Shown here piece after piece: positions 41,429 to 49,350 of a DNA stretch of 64,000 nucleotides. Position 1 is the stretch's first letter. The number at the start of each line of letters is the position of its first letter. Made by a program: the position numbers and the translations under genes. Under the pieces are notes generated by a model. It worked only from the letters and a program-made list of their open reading frames with translations, did no database searches and had not been told where the DNA came from. Origin of the DNA: Spirilliplanes yamanashiensis (lineage in GTDB: Bacteria; Actinomycetota; Actinomycetes; Mycobacteriales; Micromonosporaceae); NCBI RefSeq assembly GCF_016863475.1, contig NZ_BOOY01000016.1, positions 1 to 64,000 of the forward strand, given 5' to 3'.

Positions 41429-41985
41429 GCCGGCGGTGGCTCGCCGCCGGGGTTCTCGCGGCGGCGCTGTCGGCCGGCGGGTGCGGGGTGCCGCTGGACG
41501 ACGGGCCGCGCCCCGTCGAGGGCGGCCCGGACCTGTACCGCTCGGGCCCGCCCGCCTCCGGCGCGCCCGGGCCGGTGGCCGAGCGGCTGTGCCTGGTGCG
41601 CGACGGCCGGCTGGTGCGGGTGCTGCGCCGGGTCGAGGCGGCGCCGTCGGAGCAGGAGCTGCTGCGCGACCTGCTGGCCGGGCCGACCGCGGCGGAGGTC
41701 GCCGACGGGCTGTCCAGCGCGCTGACCGGCACCACCACGACGGCGACGGTCGCCCTGGCCGGCGGCCGCGCCACCGTGGAGGTGGGCGGCCGGTCCGCGG
41801 CCGGGGCGCGCAGCGACGAGGTGCTCGCCTTCGGGCAGATCGTCTGCACCCTCGGCACCCGGCCGGAGGTGGGCACGGTGTCGTTCACCGCGGGCGGCGA
41901 GCCGCTGCGGGTGCCGCGCTCCGACGGCTCGCTGGCCGAGGGTCCGCTGACCGTCGCCGACTACGCGGACCTCATCGCGTCCTGA
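41425..41985 (+). CDS. GerMN-domain lipoprotein
   Basis: 186 residues. Signal peptide with lipobox LSAGGC (Cys about residue 20), then a GerMN domain (about 60-170) with EQELLRDLLAGPTAAE and the strand pattern TATVALAGGRATVEVG. GerMN domains occur in LpqB and germination proteins on the outer membrane face. GTG 41425 overlaps the kinase stop (GTGA). Its 3' end overlaps the convergent GlxA-type gene by 25 bases. Confidence 0.85.
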   Translation: MSRRWLAAGVLAAALSAGGCGVPLDDGPRPVEGGPDLYRSGPPASGAPGPVAERLCLVRDGRLVRVLRRVEAAPSEQELLRDLLAGPTAAEVADGLSSALTGTTTTATVALAGGRATVEVGGRSAAGARSDEVLAFGQIVCTLGTRPEVGTVSFTAGGEPLRVPRSDGSLAEGPLTVADYADLIAS

Positions 41986-42884
41986 GCGCGCCCGCGCAGC
42001 CGGCGCAGCATCCGCGGGTCGGTGAACCCGACGGCGCGGGCCGCCGCCTCCACGGTCGCGCCCTGGCCGATCAGGTACTCGGCGCGTTCGGTCCGCAGCC
42101 GCTGCTGGTAGCGCAGCGGGGTGTGCCCGGTCGCGGCGGTGAACAGCCGGGTCAGGGTGCGCTCGCTGACCCCGGACGCGGCGGCCAGCCCGCCCAGCGG
42201 CAGCGGCTCGGCGAACCGGGCGTCGATGGTGTCCTGCACCCGGTGCACCACGTCGCTGAGGTGGCCGCGGTGCCGCAGCATGGCGCTGGCCTGCTGCTCG
42301 TCGCCGTTGCGCCGGGCGTACACGACCATCTGGCGGGCGACGCGGGCCGCGGCCGCCGGGCCGTGCCGGACCGCGACCAGGTGCAGCGCCAGGTCGATGC
42401 CGCTGGCGATGCCGGCGGACGTGACCACCCGGTCGTCGACGACGTACAGCACGTCGCGCACCACGGCGGCGCGCGGGTACCGCCGGGCCAGCACGTCCTG
42501 CAGGTCGTGGTGGGTGGTGCAGCGGCGGCCGTCGAGCAGCCCGGCCCGGCCGAGCGCGTCCGCGCCCGCGCACACCGACGCCACCGTGCCGCCCGCGTCG
42601 TGGTGCGCCCGGAGCCGGTCGAGCGCGGCGGCGCCCAGCGGGTTCGGCCAGGCGGCGCCGGCCCGCCAGCCCGGCACGACGACGAGGTCGGCGGGCGCCA
42701 GCTCCGGCCACGCCGTGCCGGCCCGCACCGGCAGGCCCTGCGCGGTCGGCACGTCGGCGGTCTCGGCGACGTAGCTCAGCTGCCAGCCCAGCCCGAGGTC
42801 GCCGGCGGTGCCGAAGACCTGGGCCGGGCCGGCCAGGTCGAGCAGGTGCAGGCCCGGCGCCAGCAGGAAGACCACCCGGGGCAC
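41961..42884 (-). CDS. GlxA-type AraC regulator (DJ-1/PfpI plus HTH)
   Basis: 307 residues. The N-terminal DJ-1/PfpI-like domain (about 1-190) has the cysteine elbow ASVCAGADALG and opens VVFLLAPGLHLLDLAGPAQVF. The C-terminal AraC helix-turn-helix (about 215-307) has LGGLAAASGVSERTLTRLFTAATG and AARAVGFTDPRMLRRL. Regulators of this type often control neighbouring amidase or isochorismatase genes; one starts at 43488 in the same direction, eight bases upstream of this gene. Confidence 0.9.
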   Translation of the reverse strand: MPRVVFLLAPGLHLLDLAGPAQVFGTAGDLGLGWQLSYVAETADVPTAQGLPVRAGTAWPELAPADLVVVPGWRAGAAWPNPLGAAALDRLRAHHDAGGTVASVCAGADALGRAGLLDGRRCTTHHDLQDVLARRYPRAAVVRDVLYVVDDRVVTSAGIASGIDLALHLVAVRHGPAAAARVARQMVVYARRNGDEQQASAMLRHRGHLSDVVHRVQDTIDARFAEPLPLGGLAAASGVSERTLTRLFTAATGHTPLRYQQRLRTERAEYLIGQGATVEAAARAVGFTDPRMLRRLRGRAQDAMRSA

Positions 42885-42891
42885 GATCCGG

Positions 42892-43488
42892 TCACACCCC
42901 CGCCGGTACGCCCGCGACCTCGTCGACCGTGCGCAGCGTGGCGAAGCGCCCGGCCAGGACGTAGCGGGTGCGCTCGGCGACCGCGGCGGCGGACAGCGTG
43001 CGCGGGTCGGCCATGACCTCCTCGATCGTGCGGCCGGGCGGCGCGTCCGGGTGCTCGATGGGGAACGTGGCGGTGGCGTCGGCGACGAACGTGACGGCGT
43101 AGCCCAGGTCGGCGGCCAGCCGGGCCGTCGTCTCGCAGCACTGCTCGGTGCGGATGCCGCACACCGTCAGCTCGCCCACCCCGTGCCGGGTGAGCAGCTG
43201 CTGCAGGCCCGTCGTCGTGAACGCGTTCGCCGACGTCTTCACCAGGGTCGGCTCGCCGGAGGCGGGCTCCAGCCCGGCCATCGGGCGCACGTGGCCCAGC
43301 TCCGGGTCGAACACGGTGCCGGTGCCCGGCTCGCTGTGCAGCACCCACACCACCAGCTCGCCGCGGGCCCGGGCGGCGGCCACCAGCCGCTGCACCCGGT
43401 CGGCGATCTCCGGGTTGTCGACGAGGGCCCAGCTGGGGCGGCGGCGGAAGGACTCCTGGACGTCGATGACGACGAGCGCGCTGGTCAT
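42892..43488 (-). CDS. Isochorismatase-like cysteine hydrolase
   Basis: 198 residues. Catalytic-triad residues of the family are Asp9 (LVVIDVQESF), Lys84 (PTLVKTSANAF) and a Cys in the TEQCCETT motif (117 or 118). Members hydrolyse isochorismate, nicotinamide, ureidoacrylate or similar compounds; the substrate here cannot be told. Its stop lies seven bases before the GlxA-type start on the same strand, so the two likely form an operon. Confidence 0.88.
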   Translation of the reverse strand: MTSALVVIDVQESFRRRPSWALVDNPEIADRVQRLVAAARARGELVVWVLHSEPGTGTVFDPELGHVRPMAGLEPASGEPTLVKTSANAFTTTGLQQLLTRHGVGELTVCGIRTEQCCETTARLAADLGYAVTFVADATATFPIEHPDAPPGRTIEEVMADPRTLSAAAVAERTRYVLAGRFATLRTVDEVAGVPAGV

Positions 43489-43558
43489 GCCGTCGATCCT
43501 CGCCGCCGCCGGGGCGGGCGCGCAACGCACCATCGGGCCGCCCGGCGGACCGATCCGG

Positions 43559-44419
43559 TCACGACGGCGCCGTCCACGGCAGTTCCGTGCGCACGGCGTA
43601 CAGCTCCGGGAAGAACGTCAGGTCCAGCGCCTTGCGCAGGAAACCCGCCCCGCTGGAGCCGCCTGTGCCGCGCTGCACCCCGATGGTGCGCTCCACCGTC
43701 TTGAGGTGCCGGAACCGCCACAGCTGGAAGTTGTCCTCCAGGTCGACCAGCTCCTCGCACGCCTCGTACGCGGCCCAGTGCTCCTCGGCGGCGGCGTAGA
43801 TGCGGGTGAAGACCGGCACCAGCGCCGGCGTGAACTCGTGCGCCCGGGTCACGTCCCGGTCCAGCAGCTCCGCCGGGACGGCGTGGCCCTGCCGGGCCAG
43901 CCAGCGCAGGAACTCGTCGTACACGGTGGTCTGCTCCAGCGCCTCGGTCAGCATCGCGTGCGCGGCCGGGTCGTCGTCGAAGACGGCCAGCATCCGGCGG
44001 TCCTTGTTGCCGAGCAGGAACTCGACCGCCCGGTACTGGTAGGACTGGAAGCCCGACGAGGTGCCGAGGAAGCTGCGGAACTCGGCGTACTCGCTGGGGG
44101 TGAGGGTGGCCAGCACCGACCACTGCTCGGTGAGGCAGCGCTGGATGTGCTTGACCCGGGCCAGCCCCTTGAGGGCGGGGCGCAGGTCGTCGGCGGCGAG
44201 CAGCTCGCGGACCGCGCGCAGCTCGTGCAGCACCAGCTTCAGCCACAGCTCCGAGGTCTGGTGCTGGAGGATGAACAGCAGCTCGTCGTGGTGGACGGGG
44301 CGGCTGACCGGGTGCTGGGCGCTGAGCAGCTGGTCGAGCCGCAGGTAGCGCCCGTAGGACAGGTTGACCGTGAAGTCGCGCACGATCCCGTCCTCGAGGT
44401 CACGAGTGTTGTCGGCCAT
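43559..44419 (-). CDS. kynA: Tryptophan 2,3-dioxygenase
   Basis: 286 residues, standard length. It opens the indole ring of L-Trp to N-formylkynurenine using haem iron. The distal histidine is in [13 protein letters not shown] (His53), and the proximal-His region is [25 protein letters not shown] and [13 protein letters not shown] are also conserved in the family. ATG 44419. No kynureninase or formamidase gene lies next to it; the isochorismatase-like enzyme downstream is not an obvious partner. Confidence 0.93.
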   Translation of the reverse strand: MADNTRDLEDGIVRDFTVNLSYGRYLRLDQLLSAQHPVSRPVHHDELLFILQHQTSELWLKLVLHELRAVRELLAADDLRPALKGLARVKHIQRCLTEQWSVLATLTPSEYAEFRSFLGTSSGFQSYQYRAVEFLLGNKDRRMLAVFDDDPAAHAMLTEALEQTTVYDEFLRWLARQGHAVPAELLDRDVTRAHEFTPALVPVFTRIYAAAEEHWAAYEACEELVDLEDNFQLWRFRHLKTVERTIGVQRGTGGSSGAGFLRKALDLTFFPELYAVRTELPWTAPS

Positions 44420-44434
44420 GTGCGCCAGTCTTCC

Positions 44435-45367
44435 TCACGCGGCCAGCGCCAGCGCCGGTTCCGCGGCGGGCGCCGGCGCCGACCGCACCGCCAGGCCGCG
44501 GCGCCGCGACCAGGCGAGCACCACCAGCGTGTACGCCGTCGTGACGGTCATGCTGACCGCGGCGACCTGCCACGGCATGTCCGCGGCGGTCTGGTCGACG
44601 CTGAGCAGCCCCGTCGCGGCGGCCACCGCGAGCATGACGCCGTTGTTCGCGACGTGCAGCGCGACCGCGGCCTCGATGCCGCCGGTGCGCACGCACAGCC
44701 AGCCGGCCAGCACACCGAACCAGGTCAGGTCCACGAAGCCCCACGGGGTGCCCCACCCGTGCAGGGCGGCGAACAGCAGCGCCTGCACCACGATCGGCAC
44801 CACCGGGTTGCGCAGCAGGTTGCCGAACGCCTGCAGCAGCCACCCGCGGAACACGTACTCCTCGGCGGCGGACTGCGCCGCCACGACCGGCAGCAGCAGC
44901 GCGGCGGACAGCGCGAACCGCTCCCAGCCCACCCACACCGCCGTGGTGCCGTCGTCGGGGGCCAGCCAGTAGGCGCCGGCGAGGACCAGGCCGATCGCCG
45001 GCACCGCCACCGCCAGGCACCGGCCCAGCCAGCCCCACCGCACCCGCCCGGTCACCGACGACAGGCTGCCGGCGGGCCGCTCCTGCACCAGCCGCACCGC
45101 CAGCAGAATGATCGGCAGCAGCACGGCAACGCTGCCGAACGCGATCACCACGTCCGTCAGCGAAGACCCGCTGCCGAACCCGGCGAACAGCTCGCCGTCC
45201 GACGGGTCGCCGGCGACCAGCCCCCACCCGGCGACGACGGTCAGCGCGATCGCGCCCGCCCCGACGATCGCGCCGACGACGAACAGCAGGGACAGCCAGG
45301 CCCGGCCCCGCCGGTCGCGGGTGCCGAGACGGTGGAACGGGGCATCGGGAACGAGTGTCTGCGTCAT
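44435..45367 (-). CDS. CPBP family intramembrane metalloprotease
   Basis: 310 residues with about eight hydrophobic helices. The CPBP/Abi motifs are QSAAEEYVFRGWLLQ (EExxxR), FAALHGWG (a metal-ligand His) and ALHVANNGVML. Such membrane proteases (Rce1-like) have unknown substrates in most bacteria. The ATG at 45367 is chosen from the start of similarity. It lies immediately upstream of tryptophan dioxygenase on the same strand with a 15-base gap. Confidence 0.88.
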   Translation of the reverse strand: MTQTLVPDAPFHRLGTRDRRGRAWLSLLFVVGAIVGAGAIALTVVAGWGLVAGDPSDGELFAGFGSGSSLTDVVIAFGSVAVLLPIILLAVRLVQERPAGSLSSVTGRVRWGWLGRCLAVAVPAIGLVLAGAYWLAPDDGTTAVWVGWERFALSAALLLPVVAAQSAAEEYVFRGWLLQAFGNLLRNPVVPIVVQALLFAALHGWGTPWGFVDLTWFGVLAGWLCVRTGGIEAAVALHVANNGVMLAVAAATGLLSVDQTAADMPWQVAAVSMTVTTAYTLVVLAWSRRRGLAVRSAPAPAAEPALALAA

Positions 45368-45461
45368 GGCACCAGCGTCCCGGCCGATCGGGACCGCCGA
45401 ATCCGCCCGCGGCGGGAAACCCGACCTGAACCTCCGGCATAGCCGCCCTCCCCCGCGCCGG

Positions 45462-48400
45462 TCAGGGCGGGTCAGCGGCCGTATGCCCTCTGGGCACCGC
45501 CGCACGGACGCTGTGCCGCACGTCGGCCGCGAGCACCGACATGATCTCGCCGGTGGTAACCGGATCGGCGCGTGCGGCGGCCTCGGCCAACGTGCGGCGG
45601 ACGCGAGCTTCGGGGTCCCGGGCGAGCGCCATCGCGGTGTCCCGGTACCGGACGGGCCGGCGCACGCAGAGGATCGCGCTCATCTCCCGCACGCCCGGGC
45701 TGTCGTGCGCGGCCAGCAGCGCCGGGTCGACGTCATGAGTGTCGGCAGCCGGCAGCTCCGACAGGGCAACGGCCCCGGCGTGCACCAGCGCTGGATCAGG
45801 ACTCCGGAGAAGCTCGACGGCCCGGTCGCGCACCCATTGCCGCTCGACGTCGGTGTCGGCGCAACCGACCGCCAGGTAGAGGCCGTCGCCGCGCAGGCTC
45901 GCCGTGCCGCCCTCGACGCGCAGGAAGCTCAATGGATGCGCGGGGCCGGTGAGCTCGCCGTCGAAGGCGCTGCCGTCACGCTCGCCGATGACGAAGGCCC
46001 GGGCCCGCGCGAACACACCCGCCCTGTCCTCAGGGGTCTCGGCTGCCACGAGGTTGCGGGCGGCCACGAGCGCTTCCTGCCGGTTTGCGGCGGTCTCCCG
46101 GGTGTCTTCGGCGATGTCGAGCAGCCGGTCCAGGCATGACCTCCGGTCGCCGGCACCGAGTACACCGGTGAGGTACGCGTCGGTGACGAGCCGAGAGCCG
46201 ATCTCAGCGTGGCCCGGTTCCGGGGACTGCCGCGCCAGGATGCGGTCGCGGGCCGCCGCGGCGTCGGCCTTTACCGCCGGGTGGTCGGGCTGGAGCTCAC
46301 GCCGGAGCACATCGGACAGGTACAGACCGGCGTCGGCAAGCCGCATGGCCTGCGTGACCAGCTCCGGGTGGCCGGGCAGCAGACCGAGCACGCGGTCGTC
46401 GACGGTGAGCTTGAGTGCCGCCTGGACGTCCCCGGCTGCCAGCTCGATCAGGCGGGTCAGCGCCGGCACCGTGAGGCTCGGATGGGCGACGGCGATCTCG
46501 ACGCAGGCGCGGGCGTGTGCGCGGTCACCGAACCTGCGCCGGCCGGCCATGAGGTTCAGCACGGCGGTGGCCTGCTGCGCGGTGCCGCGGTGGGCCAGCG
46601 CGCACGCGGCGTCCTCTGCGGCGACGGTGAGCTCTGATCGCGGGGACTCCACCACCTCACCGGCCTGGCCGCGGGCGACCAGGCCGGTGAGCTCCCCGAG
46701 CAATCCTGCGGCCGCCGCGTCCCCGATCAGATCAGCTTGTGCCGCCGCCAGGGCGGCACGAGCCCGCAACACCCACCAGGGTTCCCCGCCCAGCGGGCCG
46801 GACGGCAAGAGCCGGTCACCTGCACGGCCGGCAAGGGCGATCAGCTTCTGTGCGCGGCCGGCCCGTTGATAGCAGACGGCGGCGCGGTCGAGTTCGGTCG
46901 TGTCGCAATAGACGTCGCCAAGGAACTCCAGAGCCTCCATCTCGTCGGCCCAGCTACCGGTCACGACCGCATCGACCAGCCAGCGCCGGGCGGCCAACAC
47001 TGCCTCGATCGGGCGGTTCGCCAGGATCGCCGCCCGGGCGTGCTCAGCAGGGCGGCGGGCGCGGTCGATCAACCGCGCCGTTCCGGTGGTTCGGACGGCT
47101 TGAGCCAGTCGATGTTCCTCGTCGATGTCGCCGGTCACCGGACCGAACTGGACCTTGACTGCTCGGAGGGCGTAGAGCCAGTCGGCCGCGTCCTCTGCCA
47201 GGCCGTCATGGATGCCGTCGTGGACCGCGTCGCGCCAGGCGTCGACAGCCTCCTCCGCCCGGCTCTCCAGGGCGCAGCGCCGAGCCTCCCGGGCGCTGAT
47301 GAGCGCGGCGGCGCGGCCGGGAACCTGATGCCGCCGGGCTGACCGCAGCAGAGTCCGCCGCTCAGCGGAGTCGTACTCGGCACGTACCAGCCGCAGTCGC
47401 AGCGCGACGTCCGCGTCCGCGTGAGCCACCGCCGATCCGATCAGGTCGTCCAGCTCGACGGGCGCGACGCCGTCGGTGGCGAACACACCCTCTGCGAGCA
47501 GCAGCACGAGGCGGGGGCGATAGGAGACGGTCGCCCGTGATAGCGCTTCGACCAACTCGTTCGGACGGGCGATCGGGTCGCCGGTGTACGACAGCGCAGC
47601 CCCGATCACCTCCGCGTGGGCCCCGCCATCCAACTCGGCAGTGCGCGAGGACAGGCCCTTGGCAGTCATGCGGTCCCCGAGCTCCAGCGCGCCAACCGCC
47701 AGCTCGGCCGCGAGGTCCGCGGCGGCACTACGAAGGCCGGCGGCCGCCAGCGCGTCGAGCTGACGGTTACGCAGCAGGACGCTGTGGCCACGGAAACCGT
47801 CGTCGCTGAGCCGCGTCGCCACGTCGCCGTACAACCGGGCCGCCGCCTCGGGCTCGGCCGGCCGCCGCCGGTCCGCCTCGCGCAGCAGCGGCAGCACGTC
47901 GCCGGTGGCGAGAGGACCGACGAGGATGCGTTCCGCCTGGGCCTGGCGGTCCGGTGCGGGTACCGGCACACCGGGTGGCGGGGCCCCCGTGCAGAACGTC
48001 CGCGCCGTCTCGCGCGTCCAGAACCGGGCCACCACGTCACCGAGGCTGCGCAGCAGCTCGTTGATCTGCTCCGCGCCCCACAGGTCCAGCTCGAAGTCGG
48101 GATGCGCGTCCTGAAGCCGGGCCAGCTCATCCGCCAGCTGGGTTGCCTCCGTCTGCGCCGACGTCGCCACGATCAGGTGGCGCGCGCCGAACGGGCGGCG
48201 CCCGGCGGCGAACGTCTCGACGGCGGCGCGCAGATGCCCGGCCGTGAACGTGTGGTAGTCCTTGCACTGGATGACGGTCCACCGGCCGTCCGTATCCCGC
48301 CCGGCCAGGTCGATGCCGTGCTGCGCCTGTCCCTGGACGCCGTACCGGCGAAATGTCATGCCTCGCAGGCCGAGCGTTCCGCGGGCGACGGCGAGGATCA

Positions 48401-48557
48401 GCTTCTCGAAGCGATCCCAGCCCAGGGCAAGGTCGAGGTCCTCCCCCGGCGGCCGGTTGCCGGGCCTACCCGGCTCGGGCGGGGTCCTGAGGTTGGCGTC
48501 CGAGGCGCACACCGACCAGCGCCCGACCGGAACGTCGGGCTCGTCTACCGAGGTCAC
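45462..48557 (-). CDS. Large protein with Mrr-like nuclease domain and helical repeat C-terminus
   Basis: 1031 residues. Residues about 45-140 form an Mrr/PD-(D/E)xK-type nuclease domain: Glu51 in WDRFEKLI, Asp83 in HGIDLAG and Gln97-x-Lys99 in VIQCKDYH, followed by RHLIVATSA. The remaining ~850 residues are almost entirely helical, Ala/Leu-rich, without an NTPase motif; they look like TPR or HEAT-type repeats, with HEAT-like PALVHAGAVALSELP near the end. A nuclease joined to a repeat scaffold is typical of conflict (anti-phage or anti-plasmid) proteins. Codon and base use is less GC-extreme than in neighbours, suggesting transfer. GTG 48557 is six bases after CAGACT, perhaps leaderless. Confidence 0.72.
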   Translation of the reverse strand: MTSVDEPDVPVGRWSVCASDANLRTPPEPGRPGNRPPGEDLDLALGWDRFEKLILAVARGTLGLRGMTFRRYGVQGQAQHGIDLAGRDTDGRWTVIQCKDYHTFTAGHLRAAVETFAAGRRPFGARHLIVATSAQTEATQLADELARLQDAHPDFELDLWGAEQINELLRSLGDVVARFWTRETARTFCTGAPPPGVPVPAPDRQAQAERILVGPLATGDVLPLLREADRRRPAEPEAAARLYGDVATRLSDDGFRGHSVLLRNRQLDALAAAGLRSAAADLAAELAVGALELGDRMTAKGLSSRTAELDGGAHAEVIGAALSYTGDPIARPNELVEALSRATVSYRPRLVLLLAEGVFATDGVAPVELDDLIGSAVAHADADVALRLRLVRAEYDSAERRTLLRSARRHQVPGRAAALISAREARRCALESRAEEAVDAWRDAVHDGIHDGLAEDAADWLYALRAVKVQFGPVTGDIDEEHRLAQAVRTTGTARLIDRARRPAEHARAAILANRPIEAVLAARRWLVDAVVTGSWADEMEALEFLGDVYCDTTELDRAAVCYQRAGRAQKLIALAGRAGDRLLPSGPLGGEPWWVLRARAALAAAQADLIGDAAAAGLLGELTGLVARGQAGEVVESPRSELTVAAEDAACALAHRGTAQQATAVLNLMAGRRRFGDRAHARACVEIAVAHPSLTVPALTRLIELAAGDVQAALKLTVDDRVLGLLPGHPELVTQAMRLADAGLYLSDVLRRELQPDHPAVKADAAAARDRILARQSPEPGHAEIGSRLVTDAYLTGVLGAGDRRSCLDRLLDIAEDTRETAANRQEALVAARNLVAAETPEDRAGVFARARAFVIGERDGSAFDGELTGPAHPLSFLRVEGGTASLRGDGLYLAVGCADTDVERQWVRDRAVELLRSPDPALVHAGAVALSELPAADTHDVDPALLAAHDSPGVREMSAILCVRRPVRYRDTAMALARDPEARVRRTLAEAAARADPVTTGEIMSVLAADVRHSVRAAVPRGHTAADPP

Positions 48558-48582
48558 GGTCCGAGTCTGCCGGGCGGCCCTG

Positions 48583-48619
48583 GTCGCGGCGCCGCCTGCC
48601 CCCAGGGCGGCGCCGCGAC
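48583..48619 (-). terminator. Strong hairpin between cyclase and nuclease genes
   Basis: A perfect 14-base stem (48583-48596 with 48606-48619), 9-base loop, downstream of the cyclase stop (48709) and 26 bases before the nuclease gene start. Likely terminates cyclase transcription and insulates the next gene. Confidence 0.6.
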
Positions 48620-48708
48620 GGGCCGGCGGCGGGGGTCCGTAGGGCCGGACCGGGCCGCCGGGTGGGCGGCGCGCCCCCACCCCCCGGTGGGCGGCGCCGC
48701 GGGTCGGG

Positions 48709-49314
48709 TCAGCTCGCGGCCGCCAGGGCGGGCACGGCGAGCGGGAGGGCGGCCGGGGTCAGCCGGTGGGACAGCACCGCATCGGCGACGCCCTTCAGCC
48801 GGACGCGGACCGGACGGGCGCCCGGGGTGCGGGCGCGGGCGTGCGCGGCCGGGCCGACGGCGAGCTCGCCGGGGCCGGCGGTGTCGCAGAGGCGCTTGGC
48901 CAGGTTGACGGCGCGGCCCCAGACGCCGTACGCGGCCGGGTCCCAGGAGCGGGTCACGAGGACCTCGCCGTACTCGACGCCGACGTGCACGGCCGGGCGC
49001 GCCTGCCGGGGGCCGCCCGCGGCCACCAGCGACAGGCCGGCGCGCACCGCGTGCTCGGCGGGGTCGCCGGTGAAGCCGGGCAGGCCGAACACGCACATGA
49101 AGCCGTCGCCCAGCACCTGCTGGACCTGGCCGTCGTGCAGCCGCACGAGCAGCACCAGCTCGTCCATGAGGGGCCGGACGACGTCGTAGACGACCTCCGG
49201 CTCGGCGCGCTCCACCAGGTCGGTGAAGCCGCTCAGGTCGGCGAACAGCACGGCGACCTGGCGGCGGCCGTCGGTGTGCGGCGGGATGTGCTCGGGGCGG
49301 TGTCCTGCTTCCAC
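48709..49314 (-). CDS. Class III nucleotidyl cyclase with altered substrate residues
   Basis: 201 residues, a stand-alone cyclase domain. The two metal aspartates are present: Asp26 (LFADLSGFT) and Asp70 (VLGDGFM). The transition-state Asn137 and Arg141 (VNLAKRL) are also kept. The purine-selecting Lys and Asp of adenylate cyclases are changed to Gln66 and Gly130 (AYGVWGRAVN). It may therefore use another nucleotide or be inactive. GTG 49314 is taken as start; no good ribosome site is seen. It lies 37 bases downstream of the CHAT gene on the same strand. Confidence 0.8.
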   Translation of the reverse strand: MEAGHRPEHIPPHTDGRRQVAVLFADLSGFTDLVERAEPEVVYDVVRPLMDELVLLVRLHDGQVQQVLGDGFMCVFGLPGFTGDPAEHAVRAGLSLVAAGGPRQARPAVHVGVEYGEVLVTRSWDPAAYGVWGRAVNLAKRLCDTAGPGELAVGPAAHARARTPGARPVRVRLKGVADAVLSHRLTPAALPLAVPALAAAS

Positions 49315-49350
49315 ATCGGATCAAGAGCGATCACGACGGCCGTTGATACG

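Noticed and set aside
46084-46106. GTTT-N13-GGGTGT resembling a SigB promoter
   Set aside because: It lies inside the coding region of the nuclease-repeat gene, on the opposite strand, with no gene behind it.
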